Both the position numbers and the translations under genes were made by a program. This document shows, piece after piece, positions 43,968 through 52,208 of a DNA stretch of 64,000 bases. The notes under the pieces are model-generated. The model saw only the letters and a program-made list of their open reading frames with translations. It was not told the DNA's origin and did not search any database. Each line of letters opens with the position of its first letter. Within the stretch, counting starts at the first letter, position 1. Source of the DNA: Pseudomonas wadenswilerensis (lineage in GTDB: Bacteria; Pseudomonadota; Gammaproteobacteria; Pseudomonadales; Pseudomonadaceae). The stretch covers positions 250,501-314,500 of the forward strand of contig NZ_UIDD01000012.1 of NCBI RefSeq assembly GCF_900497695.1, written 5' to 3'.

Positions 43968-45647
43968 ATGAGTAACAAGAATAACGATGACCTGCAGCGC
44001 CAAGCCTCGGAAAACACCCTGGGTCTGAACCCGGTGATCGGCTTGCGCCGCAAGGATTTGCTGACTTCTGCTCGAATGGTGCTGCGTCAGGCCATTCGCC
44101 AACCGCTGCACAGTGCCAAGCATGTCGCCCATTTCGGCATGGAACTCAAGGATGTGATCTTCGGCAAGTCGAGCTTGCAACCGGAGAATGACGACCGTCG
44201 TTTTCACGATCCGGCCTGGAGCCAGAACCCACTGTATCGCCGCTACCTGCAGACCTACCTGGCCTGGCGCAAGGAACTGCACGACTGGATCGATACCAGC
44301 AACCTTTCCGACCAGGACATCAGCCGCGGCCACTTCGTCATCAACCTGATGACCGAGGCCATGGCGCCGACCAACACCGCGGCCAACCCGGCGGCGGTCA
44401 AGCGCTTCTTCGAAACCGGCGGCAAGAGCCTGCTCGATGGCCTGTCGAACCTGGCCAAGGACATGGTCAACAATGGCGGCATGCCCAGCCAGGTGAACAT
44501 GGATGCCTTCGAGGTCGGCAAGAACCTCGGCACCAGCGAAGGCGCGGTGGTGTTTCGCAACGACGTGCTGGAGCTGATCCAGTACCGGCCGATCACCGAA
44601 CAGGTGCTGGAAAAGCCGCTGCTGGTGGTGCCGCCGCAGATCAACAAGTTCTACGTCTTCGACCTCAGCCCGGAAAAGAGCCTGGCGCGTTTCTGTCTGC
44701 GCTCCAACGTGCAGACCTTCATCGTCAGCTGGCGCAACCCGACCAAATCCCAACGCGAATGGGGCCTGTCGACGTATATCGATGCGCTCAAGGAGGCGGT
44801 CGACGTAGTCCTGGCGATCACCGGCAGCAAGGACCTGAACATGCTCGGCGCCTGCTCCGGTGGCATCACCTGCACCGCGCTGGTGGGCCACTACGCGGCA
44901 CTCGGCGAGAAGAAGGTCAATGCCCTGACCCTGCTGGTCAGCGTACTCGACACCACCCTCGACACCCAGGTGGCGCTGTTCGTCGACGAGCAGACCCTGG
45001 AGGCGGCCAAGCGCCATTCCTACCAGGCTGGTGTGCTGGAAGGCCGCGACATGGCCAAGGTGTTCGCCTGGATGCGGCCCAACGACCTGATCTGGAACTA
45101 CTGGGTCAACAACTACCTGCTGGGCAACGAGCCGCCGGTGTTCGACATCCTGTTCTGGAATAACGACACCACACGCCTGCCGGCCGCTTTCCACGGCGAC
45201 CTGATCGAATTGTTCAAAAACAACCCACTGTTGCGCCCCGATGCACTGGAAGTGTGCGGCACGCCGATCGACCTCAAGCAGGTGACCACTGACATCTTCA
45301 GCGTCGCCGGTACCGCCGATCACATCACCCCGTGGCAGTCGTGCTACAAGTCGGCACAGCTGTTCGGTGGCAAGGTCGAGTTTTTGCTGTCCAACAGCGG
45401 TCACATCCAGAGCATCCTCAACCCGCCGGGCAACCCCAAGGCGCGTTACATGACCAACAGTGAAATGCCCCCCAGCGCCCTCGACTGGCAAGAGAACTCG
45501 ACCAAGCACACCGACTCCTGGTGGCTGTACTGGCAGACCTGGCTGGCCGAGCGTTCGGGCAAGCTGAAAAAAGCTCCGGCCAACCTCGGCAACAAGGCCC
45601 ATGTGGCCGGTGCCGCAGCACCAGGGACCTACGTTCACGAGCGTTGA
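43968..45647 (+). CDS. phaC1: class II poly(3-hydroxyalkanoate) synthase 1
   Basis: PhaC1 polymerises medium-chain-length (R)-3-hydroxyacyl-CoA into PHA on the granule surface. The 559-residue protein has the lipase-like box GACSGG with nucleophile C296, D451 in TADHITPW and H479 in NSGHIQS, all at the positions known for Pseudomonas synthases. The ATG has GGAG 8 nt upstream. Codons 3-5 hold AACAAGAA, a match to the Crc/Hfq target AANAANAA, so translation is probably repressed on preferred carbon sources. It is the first gene of phaC1-phaZ-phaC2-phaD. Confidence 0.98.
   Translation: MSNKNNDDLQRQASENTLGLNPVIGLRRKDLLTSARMVLRQAIRQPLHSAKHVAHFGMELKDVIFGKSSLQPENDDRRFHDPAWSQNPLYRRYLQTYLAWRKELHDWIDTSNLSDQDISRGHFVINLMTEAMAPTNTAANPAAVKRFFETGGKSLLDGLSNLAKDMVNNGGMPSQVNMDAFEVGKNLGTSEGAVVFRNDVLELIQYRPITEQVLEKPLLVVPPQINKFYVFDLSPEKSLARFCLRSNVQTFIVSWRNPTKSQREWGLSTYIDALKEAVDVVLAITGSKDLNMLGACSGGITCTALVGHYAALGEKKVNALTLLVSVLDTTLDTQVALFVDEQTLEAAKRHSYQAGVLEGRDMAKVFAWMRPNDLIWNYWVNNYLLGNEPPVFDILFWNNDTTRLPAAFHGDLIELFKNNPLLRPDALEVCGTPIDLKQVTTDIFSVAGTADHITPWQSCYKSAQLFGGKVEFLLSNSGHIQSILNPPGNPKARYMTNSEMPPSALDWQENSTKHTDSWWLYWQTWLAERSGKLKKAPANLGNKAHVAGAAAPGTYVHER
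43974..43981 (+). promoter_or_regulatory. Crc/Hfq CA motif in the phaC1 translation start region
   Basis: AACAAGAA, six bases after the A of the phaC1 ATG, fits the AANAANAA motif. Crc control of phaC1 in P. putida is established in the literature; the motif position here is seen directly. Confidence 0.65.
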
Positions 45648-45657
45648 CAGCGAACAC

Positions 45658-45683
45658 CGCCGCAGCTCGCAAGGGCTGCGGCG
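45658..45683 (+). other. stem-loop between phaC1 and phaZ
   Basis: CGCCGCAGC (45658-45666) pairs with GCTGCGGCG (45675-45683) around an 8-nt loop. No T-run follows, so it is more likely an attenuator or mRNA-end stabiliser than a full terminator. Confidence 0.6.
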
Positions 45684-45707
45684 CTTACAAACCACAGGGC
45701 TTCGCGC

Positions 45708-46559
45708 ATGCCGCAACAGTATATTTTCAGGACCGTCGACCTGGATGGCCAAACCATCCGCACCGCCGTCCGACCCGGCAAGCCGCACTTGACGCCCTTG
45801 CTGATCTTCAACGGCATCGGCGCCAACCTGGAGCTGGTATTCCCCTTCATCCAGGCCCTGGACCCGGACCTGGAGGTTATTGCCTTCGATGTACCTGGCG
45901 TGGGCGGTTCATCGACCCCACGCCACCCCTATCGTTTCCCTGGCCTGGCCAAACTCACCGCACGCATGCTCGACTACCTCGACTATGGCCAGGTCAATGT
46001 CATTGGCGTGTCCTGGGGCGGCGCCCTGGCCCAGCAGTTTGCCCATGACTACCCCGAGCGCTGCAAAAAGCTGGTACTGGCTGCCACCGCCGCGGGCGCA
46101 GTGATGGTGCCGGGCAAGCCCAAGGTGCTGTGGCTGATGGCTAGCCCCCGGCGTTATGTGCAGCCGTCCCATGTGATCCGTATTGCCCCGCAGATCTATG
46201 GTGGCGGTTTCCGCCGTGACCCGGACCTGGCCCTTTCGCACGCGGCCAAGGTGCGCTCCGGAGGCAAGCTCGGCTACTACTGGCAACTGTTCGCCGGGCT
46301 CGGCTGGACCAGCATTCACTGGCTGCACAAGATCCAGCAGCCCACCCTGGTGCTGGCCGGCGACGACGATCCGCTGATCCCCTTGATCAACATGCGCCTG
46401 TTGGCCTGGCGAATTCCCAATGCCCAGCTACACATAATCGACGACGGTCATTTGTTCCTGATCACCCGGGCCGAGGCCGTCGCCCCGATCATCATGAAGT
46501 TTCTCCAGCAAGAGCGCCAACGCGCCGTCATGCACCCTCGGCCCGCCCCCAGCAGCTGA
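45708..46559 (+). CDS. phaZ: intracellular PHA depolymerase
   Basis: PhaZ is the alpha/beta hydrolase that releases 3-hydroxyacids from stored mcl-PHA. The 283-residue protein has the lipase box GVSWGG with S102, and D221 (GDDDPLIP) and H248 (DDGHLF) complete the triad, the same numbering as the P. putida enzyme. It lies between the two synthases, so making and breaking the polymer run in one cycle. It is 60 nt after phaC1, with a hairpin between. Confidence 0.97.
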   Translation: MPQQYIFRTVDLDGQTIRTAVRPGKPHLTPLLIFNGIGANLELVFPFIQALDPDLEVIAFDVPGVGGSSTPRHPYRFPGLAKLTARMLDYLDYGQVNVIGVSWGGALAQQFAHDYPERCKKLVLAATAAGAVMVPGKPKVLWLMASPRRYVQPSHVIRIAPQIYGGGFRRDPDLALSHAAKVRSGGKLGYYWQLFAGLGWTSIHWLHKIQQPTLVLAGDDDPLIPLINMRLLAWRIPNAQLHIIDDGHLFLITRAEAVAPIIMKFLQQERQRAVMHPRPAPSS

Positions 46560-46678
46560 GACGCCTGCCACACCCGAGCCCATGGCGGGACGCCAGGCAA
46601 CCCGGGTGCGCGGCGTGAGGTTGGTGTCGCTCTTGCATTGATGTGTTTGTTGATGGCCTGACGACGGAGTGTTGCCTG

Positions 46679-48361
46679 ATGAAAGACAAACCCGCGAAGG
46701 GATCGGTACCGGTCCCCGCCACCTATATGAACGTGCAGAGTGCAATCAGCGGCCTGCGCGGACGTGACCTGTTTTCGACCTTGCGCAGCGTCAGCCGCCA
46801 TGGTCTGCGCCACCCGCTGCACACCGCCAAGCACATGCTGGCCCTGGGCAATCAACTGGGCAAGGTGCTGCTCGGCGAAACCCCCTATCAACCGAGCCCC
46901 CGCGACAACCGCTTCAAGGACCCGGCCTGGAGCCAGAACCCACTGTACAGCCGCGGCCTGCAGGCCTACCTGGCATGGCAGAAGCACACTCGCCTGTGGA
47001 TCGACGAAAGCCAGCTGGCGCCAGACGACCGCGCCCGCGCGCACTTTCTGTTCACTCTGCTCAACGATGCCGTGTCGCCCAGCAACTCACTGCTCAACCC
47101 CCTGGCGGTCAAGGAGCTGTTCAACTCCGGTGGCCTGAGCCTGGTGCGCGGCATCAACCACTTGCTCGATGATTTGCGGCACAACGACGGCCTGCCGCGC
47201 CAGGTCAACCCGCAGGCCTTCGAGGTCGGCCGCAACCTGGCGACCACGCCGGGCTCGGTGGTGTTTCGCAACGAGCTGCTGGAACTGATCCAGTACAAGC
47301 CGATGAGCGAAAAACAATACGCCAGGCCATTGCTGGTGGTACCGCCGCAGATCAACAAGTTCTACATCTTCGACCTGAGCCCGGCCAACAGCTTCGTCCA
47401 GTACATGCTCAAGAACGGCCTGCAGACCTTCATGATCAGCTGGCGCAACCCCGACCCGCGCCACCGTGAGTGGGGCCTGTCGAGCTATGTCGAAGCCGTG
47501 GAGGAGGCGATGAACGTGTGCCGGGCGATCACCGGCAGCCGCGAGGTCAACCTCATGGGCGCCTGTGCCGGTGGCCTGACCATGGCCGCGTTGCAAGGTC
47601 ATTTGCAGGCCAAGCGCCAGTTGCGCCGGGTCAGCAGCGCCACCTACCTGGTCAGCCTGCTCGACAGCCAGATCGACAGCCCGGCCAGCCTGTTTGCCGA
47701 CGAACAAACCCTTGAAGCCGCCAAGCGCCGCTCCTACCAGCAAGGCGTGCTCGACGGTCGCGAGATCGCCCGGGTGTTCGCCTGGATGCGCCCCAACGAC
47801 CTGATCTGGAATTACTGGGTCAACAACTACCTGCTCGGCAAGGCCCCGCCGGCGTTCGACATCCTCTACTGGAACAACGACAACACCCGCCTGCCGGCCG
47901 CGCTGCATGGCGACCTGCTGGACTTCTTCAAGCACAACCCGCTGGCCCACGCAGCGGGGCTTGAAGTGTGCGGCACGCCGATCGATCTGCAGAAGGTCAA
48001 CGTCGACAGTTTCAGCGTCGCCGGCAGCAACGACCACATCACCCCCTGGGATGCGGTGTATCGCTCGGTGCTGCTGCTCGGTGGCGACAAACGCTTCATC
48101 CTCGCCAACAGCGGCCATGTGCAAAGCATCATCAACCCGCCGGGCAACCCCAAGGCGCATTACGTCGACAATCAGCGCCTGAGCAGCGACCCGCGGGCCT
48201 GGCTCTACGATGGCAAGCAGGTCGACGGCAGCTGGTGGCCGCAATGGCTGGAATGGATTCAGGCGCGCTCCGGCGCCCAGCGCGAAACCCTGATGGCCCT
48301 CGGCAACCAGAACTACCCTCCCATGGACCCCGCGCCCGGCAGCTACGTGCAGGCGCGCTGA
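46679..48361 (+). CDS. phaC2: class II poly(3-hydroxyalkanoate) synthase 2
   Basis: The second mcl-PHA synthase has 560 residues, with GACAGG box nucleophile C296, D452 and H480. It is clearly a paralogue of PhaC1 (for example KDPAWSQNPLYSRGLQAYLAW against HDPAWSQNPLYRRYLQTYLAW) with a serine-to-alanine change beside the nucleophile (CAGG instead of CSGG). I chose the ATG at 46679 (MKDKPAKGS), as in other Pseudomonas. phaC1 carries the stronger regulatory signals; PhaC2 often has a different monomer preference. Confidence 0.97.
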   Translation: MKDKPAKGSVPVPATYMNVQSAISGLRGRDLFSTLRSVSRHGLRHPLHTAKHMLALGNQLGKVLLGETPYQPSPRDNRFKDPAWSQNPLYSRGLQAYLAWQKHTRLWIDESQLAPDDRARAHFLFTLLNDAVSPSNSLLNPLAVKELFNSGGLSLVRGINHLLDDLRHNDGLPRQVNPQAFEVGRNLATTPGSVVFRNELLELIQYKPMSEKQYARPLLVVPPQINKFYIFDLSPANSFVQYMLKNGLQTFMISWRNPDPRHREWGLSSYVEAVEEAMNVCRAITGSREVNLMGACAGGLTMAALQGHLQAKRQLRRVSSATYLVSLLDSQIDSPASLFADEQTLEAAKRRSYQQGVLDGREIARVFAWMRPNDLIWNYWVNNYLLGKAPPAFDILYWNNDNTRLPAALHGDLLDFFKHNPLAHAAGLEVCGTPIDLQKVNVDSFSVAGSNDHITPWDAVYRSVLLLGGDKRFILANSGHVQSIINPPGNPKAHYVDNQRLSSDPRAWLYDGKQVDGSWWPQWLEWIQARSGAQRETLMALGNQNYPPMDPAPGSYVQAR

Positions 48362-48374
48362 ACAAGTAGAACGG

Positions 48375-48989
48375 ATGAAAACCCGCGACCGTATCCTCGA
48401 GTGTGCCCTGCAACTGTTCAACCACCAGGGCGAGCCGAATGTCTCGACCCTGGAGATTGCCAACGAAATGGGCATCAGCCCGGGCAACCTCTACTACCAC
48501 TTCCACGGTAAGGAGCCGCTGGTGCTGGGGCTGTTCGAACGCTTCGAGGACGAGCTCACGCCACTGCTGGACCCGCCGCTGGAAGTGCGCCTGGATGCCG
48601 AGGACTACTGGCTGTTCCTGCACCTGATCGTCGAGCGCATGGCCCAGTACCGCTTCCTGTTCCAGGACCTGTCGAACCTGACCGGGCGCCTGCCCAAGCT
48701 GGCCCGTGGCATGCGCAACCTGCTCAACGCGCTCAAGCGTACCCTGGCGGCGCTGCTGGCCAGCCTCAAGGCCCAGGGGCAGGTGCTCAGCGATACGCGG
48801 GCGTTGGGGCAGCTTGTTGAGCAGATCACCCTGACGCTGCTGTTCTCGCTCGATTACCAACGGGTGCTGGCCCGTGAGGGTGAGGTAGGGGTGGTGGTGT
48901 ATCAGGTGATGATGCTGGTGGCGCCGCACCTGGAGGCGGGCTCGCGGCATGCAGCCGAGCAGTTGGCGCTAAGGTATCTGGAGGGTTGA
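48375..48989 (+). CDS. phaD: PhaD, TetR-family regulator of the PHA genes
   Basis: The 204-residue TetR protein has the N-terminal helix-turn-helix segment NVSTLEIANEMGISPGNLYYHFHGKE. The C-terminal half is an all-helical ligand domain. In P. putida PhaD activates the phaC1 and phaI promoters, probably sensing a fatty-acid-derived CoA ester. It starts 13 nt after phaC2 with only a weak ribosome site, so it is likely translated at low level from the same mRNA. A strong hairpin follows, shared with phaF on the other strand. Confidence 0.95.
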   Translation: MKTRDRILECALQLFNHQGEPNVSTLEIANEMGISPGNLYYHFHGKEPLVLGLFERFEDELTPLLDPPLEVRLDAEDYWLFLHLIVERMAQYRFLFQDLSNLTGRLPKLARGMRNLLNALKRTLAALLASLKAQGQVLSDTRALGQLVEQITLTLLFSLDYQRVLAREGEVGVVVYQVMMLVAPHLEAGSRHAAEQLALRYLEG

Positions 48990-48994
48990 AAGCA

Positions 48995-49030
48995 TCGCGG
49001 GGCAAGTCGGGTCGCCGCACTGCCCCGCGA
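48995..49030. terminator. hairpin between convergent phaD and phaF
   Basis: TCGCGGGGCA (48995-49004) pairs with TGCCCCGCGA (49021-49030). There is no long T-run. It has REP-like sequence and probably separates the two PHA transcripts. Confidence 0.65.
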
Positions 49031-49041
49031 TAAAGCCAGTA

Positions 49042-49803
49042 TCAGGACTGGCTGATCGGGCTTGCCGGAGCTGACGGCGCCGAAGTAACCGGTGCAGCAT
49101 TGGCTACCGGTACCGGGCTTGGCGCCGGTGCAGCGCTGGCCGCAGGTGCCGCCGGCTTCGCTGCTGCAGGTTTAGCTGCTGGCTTGGCCGCTGGCTTCTT
49201 CACTGCCGGTTTCTTCGCTGCAGCCGGTTTGGCTGCTGGCTTGGCCGCAGGTTTTGCCGCTGCGGTTTTCGCCGCTGGCTTGGCTGCAGGTTTAGCCGCT
49301 GCAGTTTTTGCTGCAGGTTTCGCCGCCGCTTTCGGTGCAGCCTTGGCCAGTGGCTTGGCTGCAGGCTTGCTCGCCGCCGGTTTTTTCGAGATCGGAGTGA
49401 CCGAAGCGCCGGTCAGTTTCTCGATCTGCTTGGTCAGGGTGTCGACCTTCGAATGCAGCGCCTTGACCTCACTGCGGCTCGGCACGCCAAGGCGCGAGAT
49501 CGCACTGTTCAGGCGCTTGTCGAAAGCACCTTCGAGTTCGTCCCATTTGCCCAGTGCGCGATCCTTGACGCCGCTGATGCGCGAGGTAGCCGACTTGGCG
49601 GTTGCCTTGGCCGAGTCGACCGAACCCTTGGCCAGTTTTTCAGCTTTCTCACCCTCCTTGACCAGGCTGTCAAACACCTTGCTGCCATCCTGATCGATCT
49701 TGGAGTAGATACCCAAACCAGCCAGCCAGATCTTGCGGGAATACTTCTCGATCTCCCCGACCCAGGAACTGCCTTCTTTATCAGTAGTCTTCTTGCCAGC
49801 CAT
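49042..49803 (-). CDS. phaF: PhaF, phasin with a histone-like C-terminal tail
   Basis: PhaF coats PHA granules and ties them to the nucleoid so that they are shared at division. The 253-residue protein has an N-terminal phasin domain (residues about 10-110, WVGEIEKYSRKIWLAGLGIYSKI), a short leucine-zipper-like linker (about 110-132), and from about 138 to 220 a tail of Lys-Pro-Ala-Ala repeats that binds DNA. The final 30 residues are Ala/Pro/Ser-rich and uncharged. I chose the ATG read from 49803. It is downstream of phaI in one operon, opposite in direction to phaC1ZC2D. Confidence 0.96.
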   Translation of the reverse strand: MAGKKTTDKEGSSWVGEIEKYSRKIWLAGLGIYSKIDQDGSKVFDSLVKEGEKAEKLAKGSVDSAKATAKSATSRISGVKDRALGKWDELEGAFDKRLNSAISRLGVPSRSEVKALHSKVDTLTKQIEKLTGASVTPISKKPAASKPAAKPLAKAAPKAAAKPAAKTAAAKPAAKPAAKTAAAKPAAKPAAKPAAAKKPAVKKPAAKPAAKPAAAKPAAPAASAAPAPSPVPVANAAPVTSAPSAPASPISQS

Positions 49804-49813
49804 CCCGCTCTCC

Positions 49814-50233
49814 TTATTGTTTACGTGCGACACGTTCAAGCAATGCCGTGAGCTCATCGAGCTTGACAGAGAGTGTCTCCACGTCATGTTTAGACGGAAT
49901 GCCGATGCGATTCAAGGCGCTTGCGACCCGTGTGTCGAAAGCCTTTTCGATTTTGTCGAGTTGAACCTCGACCTTGCCCTTGACGCTGCTCAGCTCGCCC
50001 TTCACCGAATCGATCTCGGAGTTGGCGGCATCGACCTGCGCATCGAGTTTTTTCTTGCCGCGTTTTTCTACCGATTCACCGGCCTTGACCAGCTCTTTGA
50101 GGTAGTCGGCACCTTCCTGACCTACCCGGGTGTAAGCCCCGAGGCCCGCCAGCCAGATCTTGCGCGCGTAGCCGCGCACCTCACCCAACGTGCGCTGGGC
50201 GTCGTCTTTTTTCTTCAGGATCACTTTGGCCAT
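49814..50233 (-). CDS. phaI: PhaI, small granule-associated phasin
   Basis: The 139-residue phasin is homologous to the N-terminal domain of PhaF: GYARKIWLAGLGAYTRVGQEG matches its start, and the C-terminal IGIPSKHDVETL region matches PhaF's linker. It lacks the basic tail. The gene is the first of phaI-phaF; the ATG read from 50233 has GAGGTG about 10 nt before it. An AT-rich block (50306-50324) with AATTAGAATTC lies in its upstream region and shares a TAGAATT core with the phaC1 upstream region, a possible PhaD target. Confidence 0.94.
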   Translation of the reverse strand: MAKVILKKKDDAQRTLGEVRGYARKIWLAGLGAYTRVGQEGADYLKELVKAGESVEKRGKKKLDAQVDAANSEIDSVKGELSSVKGKVEVQLDKIEKAFDTRVASALNRIGIPSKHDVETLSVKLDELTALLERVARKQ

Positions 50234-50305
50234 ACTCTGCACCTCACGCTCTGAACGGAAATGGAGGAACTGCCCAGGGAAGTTGGGCTTGAGCACAAGG
50301 TAGGG

Positions 50306-50325
50306 GGAAAAATTAGAATTCTCAC
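50306..50325. promoter_or_regulatory. AT-rich element upstream of phaI, possible PhaD site
   Basis: GGAAAAATTAGAATTCTC lies about 80 nt upstream of the phaI start in a GC-rich background. The TAGAATT core also occurs, on the minus strand, in the AT-rich block at 43645-43663 upstream of phaC1. PhaD is known to act at both promoters in P. putida; whether this is its site is a guess. Confidence 0.3.
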
Positions 50326-50372
50326 CCTAAGGGCAAGATCAACTGATCCAGATCAGACCGGCTCACACGAAT

Positions 50373-50402
50373 CCTGTGGGAGCCGGCCTTGCCGGCGATG
50401 AA
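50373..50402. repeat. single REP unit
   Basis: CTGTGGGAGCCGGCCTTGCC then GGCGATGAAG is one arm of the usual pair, between the PHA-system protein gene and phaI. Confidence 0.75.
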
Positions 50403-50414
50403 GTCAACGCGCAA

Positions 50415-50690
50415 TCAAGCCAACGCTTTGTCCAGCGCCCGCTCGATCTCGCTCTTGATGGTCCCGCTCATCATCGACAGCATCATGCCCAGCTTCAGCT
50501 CGACCTTGATGCTGTCCTCGCCAATCAGCACGCTGCCATTGGCGCCACTGCGCTTGACCTCGACCCGGTCACCGTTCCAGCTGGCCTTGAGGTCGTATTC
50601 GCGGGCCAGCTTGTCGACCAGGGCTTCGGCCTTTTGCCGGGCCGCATCGCGGCCCAGGTTGTGTTTGCGTTCAACGCTGATCTGGGTCAT
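50415..50690 (-). CDS. polyhydroxyalkanoic acid system family protein
   Basis: The 91-residue protein matches the small family found next to PHA genes (PHA_gran_rgn type): MTQISVERKHNLGRDAARQ at the start, then alternating strands with SVLIGEDSIKVELKLG and an amphipathic C-terminal helix. It looks like a small single-domain alpha/beta fold related in pattern to polyketide-cyclase-like or phasin-region proteins. Function unknown; a granule role is inferred only from location. It is the only gene between phaI and ubiE. Confidence 0.82.
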   Translation of the reverse strand: MTQISVERKHNLGRDAARQKAEALVDKLAREYDLKASWNGDRVEVKRSGANGSVLIGEDSIKVELKLGMMLSMMSGTIKSEIERALDKALA

Positions 50691-50814
50691 TCATTCAATC
50701 CTGGGTTCGAAGGCATACTTGTATTATGCCCGCGCCCCACCTGCGACACACCCCGCCAAGACAAAACCGACCGTACGCCCTAGAATGGCCAGTAATTTTT
50801 TCCGGTGAAGCGAT

Positions 50815-51585
50815 ATGAACGATCAGCGCAAAGGCGACCACGCCGAACCCACCACCCACTTCGGCTACAAGAACGTGCCGGAAAGCCAGAAGGCCGAGAA
50901 AGTCGCCGAGGTGTTCCACTCGGTGGCGGCCAAGTACGACCTGATGAACGACGTGCTCTCCGTCGGCATGCACCGCCTGTGGAAGCGTTTCACCATCGAA
51001 CTGTCGGGCGTGCGCCCGGGTAACCGGGTCCTCGACATCGCCGGCGGCACTGGCGACCTGGCAGCCAAGTTCTCGCAACTGGTCGGCCCCAGCGGTCAGG
51101 TAGTGCTGGCCGACATCAACGAGTCGATGCTCAAGGTCGGTCGCGACCGCCTGCTCGACCGCGGCGTGGCCGGCAACATCGAGTTCGTCCAGGCCGACGC
51201 CGAAAAACTGCCGTTCCCGGACAACCACTTCGATTGCGTGACCATTGCCTTCGGCCTGCGCAACGTCACCCACAAGGACGAGGCCATCCGCTCCATGCTG
51301 CGGGTGCTCAAGCCCGGTGGCCGCTTGCTGGTGCTGGAATTCTCCAAGCCGACCAACAAGCTGATGTCCAAGGTCTACGACGCCTACTCGTTTGCCTTCA
51401 TGCCGCTGGCCGGCAAGCTGATCACCAACGACTCGGAAAGCTACCGTTACCTGGCCGAATCGATCCGCATGCACCCCGACCAGGAAACCCTCAAGGCGAT
51501 GATGGTCGAAGCTGGTTTCGACCGCGTCACCTACCACAACATGACCAGCGGCATCGTTGCCCTGCACCGGGGAATCAAGCCCTGA
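50815..51585 (+). CDS. ubiE: ubiquinone/menaquinone C-methyltransferase UbiE
   Basis: UbiE is the SAM-dependent C-methyltransferase of ubiquinone synthesis. The 256-residue protein begins with HFGYKNVPESQKAEKVAEVFHSVA and has motif I LDIAGGTGDLA (about residues 64-74) and the UbiE signature DCVTIAFGLRNVTHKDEA. Its stop overlaps the start of ubiJ (TGATG). It opens the ubiE-ubiJ-ubiB operon. Confidence 0.97.
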   Translation: MNDQRKGDHAEPTTHFGYKNVPESQKAEKVAEVFHSVAAKYDLMNDVLSVGMHRLWKRFTIELSGVRPGNRVLDIAGGTGDLAAKFSQLVGPSGQVVLADINESMLKVGRDRLLDRGVAGNIEFVQADAEKLPFPDNHFDCVTIAFGLRNVTHKDEAIRSMLRVLKPGGRLLVLEFSKPTNKLMSKVYDAYSFAFMPLAGKLITNDSESYRYLAESIRMHPDQETLKAMMVEAGFDRVTYHNMTSGIVALHRGIKP

Positions 51586-52208
51586 TGCTCCTGGCCGGCC
51601 TGCTCGCCAGCGTCGAACACGGCCTCAACCGTGTTTTGCGCCTGGACAGCACAGCGCTGCCGCGTCTGCGCCCGCTCGACGGCAAGGTGATTGCCATCGA
51701 CTGCCGCCAGCCGGCCCTGCAGCTGTTCATCCTGCCCAGCGACGAAGGCCTGATGCTCGCCACGCACTGGGCCAATGAGGCCGACTGTACCCTGCGCGCG
51801 CCCGCCAGCAGCCTGGTGCGCCTGGCCCTGAGCCAGGACAAGAGCGCCGTGCTGCACAGCCCGCAGGTCGAGCTTGAAGGCGACAGCGCGGTGCTGCTCG
51901 ACCTGGTGGCAGTGCTGCAGGACCTGGAGCTGGACTGGGAGTACGAAGTTTCCCGCTGGCTCGGCCCGGTCGCCACGCAACTGCTCAGCGGTCATTTGCG
52001 CAGCCGCGCCAACTGGACCCGCCAGGGCCTGGCGGCGCTCAACCAGAACCTTTCCGAGTACCTCGCCGAAGAGGCCCGGACCCTGGTAGGCCTGCGCGAA
52101 GCCGAAGCCCGTTTCAGCGAACTCGACACGCTAAAAGTCGATATTGAACGCCTTGAGGCGCGCATCGAGCGCCTTGCCCGATCCCTTGATACCAGCGATA
52201 ACGCATGA
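51585..52208 (+). CDS. ubiJ: UbiJ, SCP2-domain accessory factor of ubiquinone synthesis
   Basis: The 207-residue protein has an N-terminal SCP2 (sterol-carrier-like) lipid-binding domain (residues about 10-115) and a charged helical tail (about 135-200) likely to be coiled coil. UbiJ organises the aerobic ubiquinone biosynthesis complex with UbiK. It is joined to ubiE by a one-base stop/start overlap and to ubiB by a four-base overlap, so the three are translationally coupled. Confidence 0.92.
   Translation: MLLAGLLASVEHGLNRVLRLDSTALPRLRPLDGKVIAIDCRQPALQLFILPSDEGLMLATHWANEADCTLRAPASSLVRLALSQDKSAVLHSPQVELEGDSAVLLDLVAVLQDLELDWEYEVSRWLGPVATQLLSGHLRSRANWTRQGLAALNQNLSEYLAEEARTLVGLREAEARFSELDTLKVDIERLEARIERLARSLDTSDNA

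Noticed and set aside
49090..49400. Repetitive DNA in the phaF 3' half looking like a tandem-repeat array or CRISPR
   Set aside because: The repeats are in frame and encode the Lys-Pro-Ala-Ala tail of PhaF. There are no equal-length spacers.
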